Origin: Hydractinia symbiolongicarpus
Lineage: Eukaryota > Cnidaria > Hydrozoa > Anthoathecata > Hydractiniidae
Assembly: GCF_029227915.1 (NCBI RefSeq)
Contig: NC_079888.1
Coordinates: forward strand, 20,626,001 to 20,690,000
Length of the DNA stretch: 64,000 nt
Direction: 5' to 3'
The notes under the pieces were generated by a model. It did no database searches and was not told where the DNA came from. It worked only from the letters and a program-made list of their open reading frames with translations. Below are positions 52,734 to 61,700 of the stretch, piece by piece. Each line of letters starts with the position of its first letter. The stretch's first letter is position 1. The translations under genes were made by a program, and so were the position numbers.

Positions 52734-55350
52734 ATGTATTTAGCGATATTTTTTTGATATTACTAGGTTGCATCGCTTTTAACAATGAAACGTTGACTGT
52801 GGGACTTAATTGAACTAACTTTGGACTGTGACCTGATAAATGTGATAAATGAGACAATTGGACTCCAAGAAATAACATTCTTGTTAATTTGACGTGATTG
52901 CCGGAACTCAGCGATTACACTGGGCACTGTGGTAGCAGTTCATTTAAAAATTAAGAAAAAAAAAGTCATTTTTTTACTGTGGGACCTATCCTAGCCGTTA
53001 GCGCGCGTTGAAGAAAAAGCGACAGTTTCAAAAACTACATTTTATTGACTTTCTAACGGTGCCAGTCCGTTTGAGTTACAATGGTTGGGTCACATATTCG
53101 TACCAACATTTATTTAGCGATATTTTTTCTGATATTACCAGGTTGCATCGTTTTTAACTATGAAACGTTGACTGTGGGACTTAATTGAACTAACTTTGGA
53201 CTGTGACCTGATAAATGTGATAAATGAGACAATTGGACACCAAGAAATAACATTCTTCTTAATTTGACATGATTGCCGAAACTCAGCGATTACACTGGGC
53301 TCTGTGGTAGCGCTTCATTTAAGAATTAAGTTAAAAAAAGTCGTTTTTTTATTGTGCAACCAATCTTAGACGTTATCGCGCGCTGAGGAAATAGCGACAG
53401 TTTCAAAAACTACATTTCATTGTCTTTCTAACGGTGTCAGTCCGTTTGAGTTTCAACGGTTGTGTCACATATTCGTACCAACATGTATTTAGCGATATTT
53501 TTTTTATATTACTAGGTTGCATCGCTTTAAACAATGAAACAATTGACTGTGGGACTTAATTGAACTAACTTTGGACTGTGACCTGATAAATGTGAAAAAT
53601 GAGATAATTGGACTCCAAGAAATAACATTCTTCATAATTTGACGTGATTGCCGGAACTCAGCGAATACACTGGCCGCTGGGGTAGCGCTTCATTTAAGGG
53701 TTTAGATAAATAAGTCATTTTTTACTGTGGGACCAATCCTATCCGTTTTCGCGCGCTGAAGAAATAGCTACAGTTTCAAAAACTACATTTCATTGACTTT
53801 CTAACGGTGTCAGTCTCTTTCACTTACAACGGTTTGGTCACAAATACGTACCAACATGTATTTAGCGATATTTTTCTGATATTACTAGGTTGCGTCGCTT
53901 TTAGCTATGAAACGATTGACTGTGGGACTTAATTGAACTAACTTTGGATTGTGACCTGATAAATGTGATAAATGAGACAATTGGACTCCAAGAAATACCA
54001 TTCTTGTTAATTTGACGTGATTGCCGGAACTCAGCGATTACATTGGGCACTGTGGTAGCACTTCATTTAAAAATTAAGCAAAAAAAGTCATTTTTTTACT
54101 GTGGGACCTATCCTAGCCGTTAGCACGCGTTGAAGAAAAAGCGACAGTTTCAAAAACTACATTTCATTGACTTTCTAACGGTGTCAGTCCGTTTGAGTTA
54201 CAACGGTTGGGTCACATATTCGTACCAACATGTATTTAGCGATATTTTTCTAATATTACCAGGTTGCATCGTTTTTAACTATGAAACGTTGACTGTGGGA
54301 CTTAATTGAACTAACTTTGGACTGTGACCTGATAAATGTGAAAAATGAGATAATTCGACTCCAAGAAATAACATTCTTCTTAATTTGACGTGATTGCCGG
54401 AACTCAGCGATTACACTGGCCGCTGGGGTAGCGCTTCATTTAAGGGTTTAGATAAATAAGTCATTTTTTACTGTGGGACCAATCCTATCCGTTTTCGCGC
54501 GCTGAAGAAATAGCGACAGTTTCAAAAACTACATTTCATTGACTTTCTAACGGTGTCAGTCTCTTTCACTTACAACGGTTTGGTCACAAATACGTACCAA
54601 CATGTATTTAGCGATATTTTTCTGATATTACTAGGTTGCGTCGCTTTTAGCTATGAAACGATTGACTGTGGGACGTAATTGAACTAACTTTGGACTGTCT
54701 CCTGATAAATGTGATAAGGGAGACAATTGGACTCCAAGAAATAACATTCTTGTTAACTTGACATGATTGCCAAAACTCAGCGATTACACTGGGCTCTGTG
54801 GTAGCGCTTCATTTAAGAATTAAGATAAAAAAAGTCATTTTTTTATTGTGGGACCAATCCTAGCCGTTATCGCGCGCTAAAGAAATAGCGACAGTTTCAA
54901 GAACTACATTTCATTGACTTTCTAACGGTGTCAGTCCGTTTGAGTTACAACGGTTGGGTCACATATTCGTACCAACATGTATTTAGCGATATTTTTCTGA
55001 TATTACCAGGTTGCATCGCTTTTAACTATGAAACGATTGACTGTGGGACTTAATTGAGCTAACTTTGGACTGTCACATGAAAAATGTGATAAATGAGACA
55101 ATTGGACTCCAAGAAAAAACATTCTTCTTAATTTGACATGATTGCCGGAACTCAGCGATTACACTGGGCTTTGTGGTAGCGCTTCATTTAAGAATTAAGA
55201 TAAAAAAGTCATTTTTTTAATGTGGGACCAATCCTACCCGTTATCGCGCGTTGAAGAAATAGCGACAGTTTCAAAAACTACATTTCATTGACTTTCTAAC
55301 GGTGTCAGTCCGTTTGGGTTACAACGGTTGGGTAACATATTCGTACCAAC

Positions 55351-55724
55351 ATGTATTTAGCGATATTTTTCTGATATTACTAGGTTGCATGGCTTTTAAC
55401 AATGAAACGATTGACTGTGGGACTTAATTGAGCTAACTTTGGACTGTCACCTGATAAATGTGATAAATGAGACAATTGGACTCCAAGAAAAAACATTCTT
55501 CTTAATTTGAAATGATTGCCGGAACTCAGCGATTACACTGGGCTCTGTGGTAGCGCTTCATTTAAGAATTAAGATAAAAAAGTCATTTTTTTATTGTGGG
55601 ACCAATCCTACCCGTTATCGCGCGCTGAAGAAATAGCGACAGTTTCAAAAACTACATTTCATTGACTTTCTAACGGTGTCAGTCCGTTTGAGTTACAACG
55701 GTTGGGTCACACATTCGTACCAAC
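55351..55724 (+). repeat. Reference satellite monomer (374 bp)
   Basis: This is a representative monomer close to the array's common sequence. By hand count it is about 141 G+C of 374 (38%), with 14 CpG sites. Landmarks in order: AGCGATATTTTTCTGATATT at the start; the word GACTGTGGGAC near offset 63; a GATAAATGTGATAAATGA direct repeat; CAATTGGACTCC; GATTGCCGGAACTCAGCGATTACA; GGTAGCGCTTCATTTA; an A-tract/T-tract; ATTGTGGGACC; a CGCGCGC run; and a closing GTCACATATTCGTACCAAC block. Most other monomers align along their full length with substitutions and 1-bp indels. Confidence 0.93.
55576..55592. other. A-tract/T-tract element present once per monomer
   Basis: A run of six A, the spacer GTCA and a run of seven T form an imperfect dyad in the reference monomer. 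Equivalent elements occur in essentially every monomer, with A runs of about 5-8 and T runs of about 6-8. It recurs every ~374 bp, so the array carries a regular series of A-tracts. Runs of this kind are known to bend or stiffen DNA and to influence nucleosome placement; that role here is inference. Confidence 0.7.
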
Positions 55725-56627
55725 ATGTAGTTAGCGATATTTTTCTGATATTACCAGGTTGCATCGCTTTTAACTATGAAACGATTAACTGTGGGACTTA
55801 ATTGAGCTAACTTTGGACTGTCACCTGATAAATGTGATAAATGAGACAATTGGACTCCAAGAAAAAACATTCTTCTTAATTTGAAATGATTGCCGGAACT
55901 CAGCGATTACACTGGGCTCTGTGGTAGCGCTTCATTTAAGAATTAAGATAAAAAAGTCATTTTTTTATTGTGGGACCAATCCTACCCGTTATCGCGCGCT
56001 GAAGAAATAGCGACAGTTTCAAAAACTACATTTCATTGACTTTCTAACGGTGTCAGTCCGTTTGGGTTACAACGGTTGGGTCACATATTCGTACCAACAT
56101 GTATTTAGCGATATTTTTCTGATATTACTAGGTTGCATGGCTTTTAACAATGGAACGATTGACTGTGGGACTTAATTGAGCTATCTTTAGACTGTGACCT
56201 GATAAATGTGATAAATGAGACAATTGCACTCCAAAAAATAACATTCTTGTTAACTTGACGTGATTGCCGGAACTCAGCGATTACACTGGGCACTGTGGTA
56301 GCGTTTCATTTAAAAATTAAGCTAAAAAAAGTCATTTTTTTATTGTGGGACCAATCCTAGCCGTTATCGCACGCTGAAGAAATAGCGACAGTTTCAAAAA
56401 CTACATTTCATTGACTTTCTAACGGTGTCAGTCCGTTTGGGTTACAACGGTGGGGTAACATATTGGTGCCAACATGTATTTAGCGATATTTTTCTGATAT
56501 TACTAGGTTGCATGGCTTTTAACAATGAAACGATTGACTGTGGGACTTAATTGAGCTAACTTTAGACTGTGACCTGATAAATGTGATAAATAAGACAATT
56601 GGACTCCAAGAAATAACATTCTTCTTA

Positions 56628-58503
56628 ATTTGACGTGATTGCCGGAACTCAGCGATTACATTGGGCACTGTGGTAGCACTTCATTTAAAAATTAAGCAAA
56701 AAAAGTCATTTTTTTACTGTGGGACCTATCCTAGCCGTTAGCGCGCGTTGAAGAAAAAGCGACAGTTTCAAAAACTACATTTCATTGACTTTCTAACGGT
56801 GTCAGTCCGTTTGAGTTACAACGGTTGGGTCACATATTCGTACCAACATGTATTTAGCGATATTTTTCTAATATTACCAGGTTGCATCGTTTTTAACTAT
56901 GAAACGTTGACTGTGGGACTTAATTGAACTAACTTTGGACTGTGACCTGATAAATGTGAAAAATGAGATAATTCGACTCCAAGAAATAACATTCTTCTTA
57001 ATTTGACGTGATTGCCGGAACTCAGCGATTACACTGGCCGCTGGGGTAGCGCTTCATTTAAGGGTTTAGATAAATAAGTCATTTTTTACTGTGGGACCAA
57101 TCCTATCCGTTTTCGCGCGCTGAAGAAATAGCGACAGTTTCAAAAACTACATTTCATTGACTTTCTAACGGTGTCAGTCTCTTTCACTTACAACGGTTTG
57201 GTCACAAATACGTACCAACATGTATTTAGCGATATTTTTCTGATATTACTAGGTTGCGTCGCTTTTAGCTATGAAACGATTGACTGTGGGACGTAATTGA
57301 ACTAACTTTGGACTGTCTCCTGATAAATGTGATAAGGGAGACAATTGGACTCCAAGAAATAACATTCTTGTTAACTTGACATGATTGCCAAAACTCAGCG
57401 ATTACACTGGGCTCTGTGGTAGCGCTTCATTTAAGAATTAAGATAAAAAAAGTCATTTTTTTATTGTGGGACCAATCCTAGCCGTTATCGCGCGCTAAAG
57501 AAATAGCGACAGTTTCAAGAAATACATTTCATTGACTTTCTAACGGTGTCAGTCCATTTGAGTTACAACGGTTGGGTCACATATTCGTACCAACATGTAT
57601 TTAGCGATATTTTTCTGATATTACCAGGTTGCATCGCTTTTAACTATGAAACGATTGACTGTGGGACTTAATTGAGCTAACTTTGGACTGTCACATGAAA
57701 AATGTGATAAATGAGACAATTGGACTCCAAGAAAAAACATTCTTCTTAATTTGACATGATTGCCGGAACTCAGCGATTACACTGGGCTTTGTGGTAGCGC
57801 TTCATTTAAGAATTAAGATAAAAAAGTCATTTTTTTAATGTGGGACCAATCCTACCCGTTATCGCGCGTTGAAGAAATAGCGACAGTTTCAAAAACTACA
57901 TTTCATTGACTTTCTAACGGTGTCAGTCCGTTTGGGTTACAACGGTTGGGTAACATATTCGTACCAACATGTATTTAGCGATATTTTTCTGATATTACTA
58001 GGTTGCATGGCTTTTAACAATGAAACGATTGACTGTGGGACTTAATTGAGCTAACTTTGGACTGTCACCTGATAAATGTGATAAATGAGACAATTGGACT
58101 CCAAGAAAAAACATTCTTCTTAATTTGAAATGATTGCCGGAACTCAGCGATTACACTGGGCTCTGTGGTAGCGCTTCATTTAAGAATTAAGATAAAAAAG
58201 TCATTTTTTTATTGTGGGACCAATCCTACCCGTTATCGCGCGCTGAAGAAATAGCGACAGTTTCAAAAACTACATTTCATTGACTTTCTAACGGTGTCAG
58301 TCCGTTTGAGTTACAACGGTTGGGTCACACATTCGTACCAACATGTAGTTAGCGATATTTTTCTGATATTACCAGGTTGCATCGCTTTTAACTATGAAAC
58401 GATTAACTGTGGGACTTAATTGAGCTAACTTTGGACTGTCACCTGATAAATGTGATAAATGAGACAATTGGACTCCAAGAAAAAACATTCTTCTTAATTT
58501 GAC
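56628..58503 (+). repeat. Five-monomer segment, right copy of a 7-monomer-spaced pair
   Basis: Partner of 54010-55885. The two monomers between the copies (starting at 56099 and 56474) carry ATGGAACGATTG, TGAGCTATCTTTAG and TGGGGTAACATATTGGTGCC and have no counterpart in the flanks. Confidence 0.88.
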
Positions 58504-58716
58504 ATGATTGCCGAAACTCAGCGATTACACTGGGCTCTGTGGTAGCGCTTCATTTAAGAATTATAATAAAAAAGTCATTTTTTTATTGTGGGACCAATCC
58601 TAGCCATTATTCTGCGCAGAGGAAATAGCGACAGCTTCAAAAACTACATTTCATTGACTTTCTCACGGGGTCAGTCCGTTTGAGTTTTAACGGTTGTGTC
58701 ACATATTCGTACCAAC

Positions 58717-61700
58717 ATGTATTTAGCGATATTTTTTTGATATTACTAGGTTGCATCGCTTTTAACAATGAAACGTTGACTGTGGGACTTAATTGAACTA
58801 ACTTTGGACTGTGACCTGATAAATGTGATAAATGAGACAATTGGACTCCAAGAAATAACATTCTTGTTAATTTGACGTGATTGCCGGAACTCAGCGATTA
58901 CACTGGGCACTGTGGTAGCAGTTCATTTAAAAATTAAGCAAAAAAAAGTCATTTTTTTACTGTGGGACCTATCCTAGCCGTTAGCGCGCGTTGAAGAAAA
59001 AGCGACAGTTTCAAAAACTACATTTCATTGACTTTCTAACGGTGCCAGTCCGTTTGAGTTACAATGGTTGGGTCACATATTCGTACCAACATTTATTTAG
59101 CGATATTTTTTCTGATATTACCAGGTTGCATCGTTTTTAACTATGAAACGTTGACTGTGGGACTTAATTGAACTAACTTTGGACTGTGACCTGATAAATG
59201 TGATAAATGAGACAATTGGACACCAAGAAATAACATTCTTCTTAATTTGACATGATTGCCGAAACTCAGCGATTACACTGGGCTCTGTGGTAGCGCTTCA
59301 TTTAAGAATTAAGTTAAAAAAAGTCGTTTTTTTATTGTGCAACCAATCTTAGACGTTATCGCGCGCTGAGGAAATAGCGACAGTTTCAAAAACTACATTT
59401 CATTGTCTTTCTAACGGTGTCAGTCCGTTTGAGTTTCAACGGTTGTGTCACATATTCGTACCAACATGTATTTAGCGATATTTTTTTTATATTACTAGGT
59501 TGCATCGCTTTAAACAATGAAACAATTGACTGTGGGACTTAATTGAACTAACTTTGGACTGTGACCTGATAAATGTGAAAAATGAGATAATTGGACTCCA
59601 AGAAATAACATTCTTCATAATTTGACGTGATTGCCGGAACTCAGCGAATACACTGGCCGCTGGGGTAGCGCTTCATTTAAGGGTTTAGATAAATAAGTCA
59701 TTTTTTACTGTGGGACCAATCCTATCCGTTTTCGCGCGCTGAAGAAATAGCTACAGTTTCAAAAACTACATTTCATTGACTTTCTAACGGTGTCAGTCTC
59801 TTTCACTTACAACGGTTTGGTCACAAATACGTACCAACATGTATTTAGCGATATTTTTCTGATATTACTAGGTTGCGTCGCTTTTAGCTATGAAACGATT
59901 GACTGTGGGACTTAATTGAACTAACTTTGGATTGTGACCTGATAAATGTGATAAATGAGACAATTGGACTCCAAGAAATACCATTCTTGTTAATTTGACG
60001 TGATTGCCGGAACTCAGCGATTACATTGGGCACTGTGGTAGCACTTCATTTAAAAATTAAGCAAAAAAAGTCATTTTTTTACTGTGGGACCTATCCTAGC
60101 CGTTAGCGCGCGTTGAAGAAAAAGCGACAGTTTCAAAAACTACATTTCATTGACTTTCTAACGGTGTCAGTCCGTTTGAGTTACAACGGTTGGGTCACAT
60201 ATTCGTACCAACATGTATTTAGCGATATTTTTCTAATATTACCAGGTTGCATCGTTTTTAACTATGAAACGTTGACTGTGGGACTTAATTGAACTAACTT
60301 TGGACTGTGACCTGATAAATGTGAAAAATGAGATAATTCGACTCCAAGAAATAACATTCTTCTTAATTTGACGTGATTGCCGGAACTCAGCGATTACACT
60401 GGCCGCTGGGGTAGCGCTTCATTTAAGGGTTTAGATAAATAAGTCATTTTTTACTGTGGGACCAATCCTATCCGTTTTCGCGCGCTGAAGAAATAGCGAC
60501 AGTTTCAAAAACTACATTTCATTGACTTTCTAACGGTGTCAGTCTCTTTCACTTACAACGGTTTGGTCACAAATACGCACCAACATGTATTTAGCGATAT
60601 TTTTCTGATATTACTAGGTTGCGTCGCTTTTAGCTATGAAACGATTGACTGTGGGACGTAATTGAACTAACTTTGGACTGTCTCCTGATAAATGTGATAA
60701 GGGAGACAATTGGACTCCAAGAAATAACATTCTTGTTAACTTGACATGATTGCCAAAACTCAGCGATTACACTGGGCTCTGTGGTAGCGCTTCATTTAAG
60801 AATTAAGATAAAAAAAGTCATTTTTTTATTGTGGGACCAATCCTAGCCGTTATCGCGCGCTAAAGAAATAGCGACAGTTTCAAGAACTACATTTCATTGA
60901 CTTTCTAACGGTGTCAGTCCGTTTGAGTTACAACGGTTGGGTCACATATTCGTACCAACATGTATTTAGCGATATTTTTCTGATATTACCAGGTTGCATC
61001 GCTTTTAACTATGAAACGATTGACTGTGGGACTTAATTGAGCTAACTTTGGACTGTCACATGAAAAATGTGATAAATGAGACAATTGGACTCCAAGAAAA
61101 AACATTCTTCTTAATTTGACATGATTGCCGGAACTCAGCGATTACACTGGTCTTTGTGGTAGCGCTTCATTTAAGAATTAAGATAAAAAAGTCATTTTTT
61201 TAATGTGGGACCAATCCTACCCGTTATCGCGCGTTGAAGAAATAGCGACAGTTTCAAAAACTACATTTCATTGACTTTCTAACGGTGTCAGTCCGTTTGG
61301 GTTACAACGGTTGGGTAACATATTCGTACCAACATGTATTTAGCGATATTTTTCTGATATTACTAAGTTGCATGGCTTTTAACAATGAAACGATTGACTG
61401 TGGGACTTAATTGAGCTAACTTTGGACTGTCACCTGATAAATGTGATAAATGAGACAATTGGACTCCAAGAAAAAACATTCTTCTTAATTTGAAATGATT
61501 GCCGGAACTCAGCGATTACACTGGGCTCTGTGGTAGCGCTTCATTTAAGAATTAAGATAAAAAAGTCATTTTTTTATTGTGGGACCAATCCTACCCGTTA
61601 TCGCGCGCTGAAGAAATAGCGACAGTTTCAAAAACTACATTTCATTGACTTTCTAACGGTGTCAGTCCGTTTGAGTTACAACGGTTGGGTCACACATTCG

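Larger units (their letters stand above)
54010..55885 (+). repeat. Five-monomer segment, left copy of a 7-monomer-spaced pair
   Basis: It matches 56628-58503 at an offset of 2618 bp. Shared markers are the GCAAAAAAAGTC monomer, AATTCGACTCC (54352/56970), ACTGGCCGCTGGGG, GTCTCCTGATAAATG, CACATGAAAAATG, CACACATTCG and ATGTAGTTAGCG. The right end is near 55885, where TTGAAATGATTGCCGG here faces TTGACATGATTGCCG. The same pair sits at 59993-61868 and 62611-64000 in the second 16-mer, so it is older than the 16-mer duplication. Confidence 0.88.
52734..58716 (+). repeat. 16-monomer higher-order repeat (5983 bp), copy 1
   Basis: Monomer starts are 52734, 53108, 53483, 53856, 54230, 54602, 54977, 55351, 55725, 56099, 56474, 56848, 57220, 57595, 57969 and 58343. 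Every variant returns at +5983, including the private GTGCAACCAATCTTAGACG (53355/59338), GCTTTAAACAATG, GCGAATACACTGG, TGTCTCCTGATAAATG, GATAAGGGAGAC, TGTCACATGAAAAATG and GGTGGGGTAACATATTGGTGCC. The left limit is ~52726, where TATTAGTACC (copy 1 side) faces TATTCGTACC. Differences from copy 2 noted: CACGCGTTG at 54124 against CGCGCGTTG, and AGTCCATTTG at 57551 against AGTCCGTTTG. Confidence 0.95.

Noticed and set aside
55608-55625. CGCGCGC run as a CpG island or promoter
   Set aside because: It is a seven-base element repeated in nearly every monomer inside AT-rich sequence, too short and too regular to be an island.
55705-55735. CENP-B-box-like sequence around TTCGTACCAACATG
   Set aside because: It shares only TTCGT with the known 17-bp box and lacks the essential downstream GGAA and CGGGA parts. 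I found no better match in the monomer.
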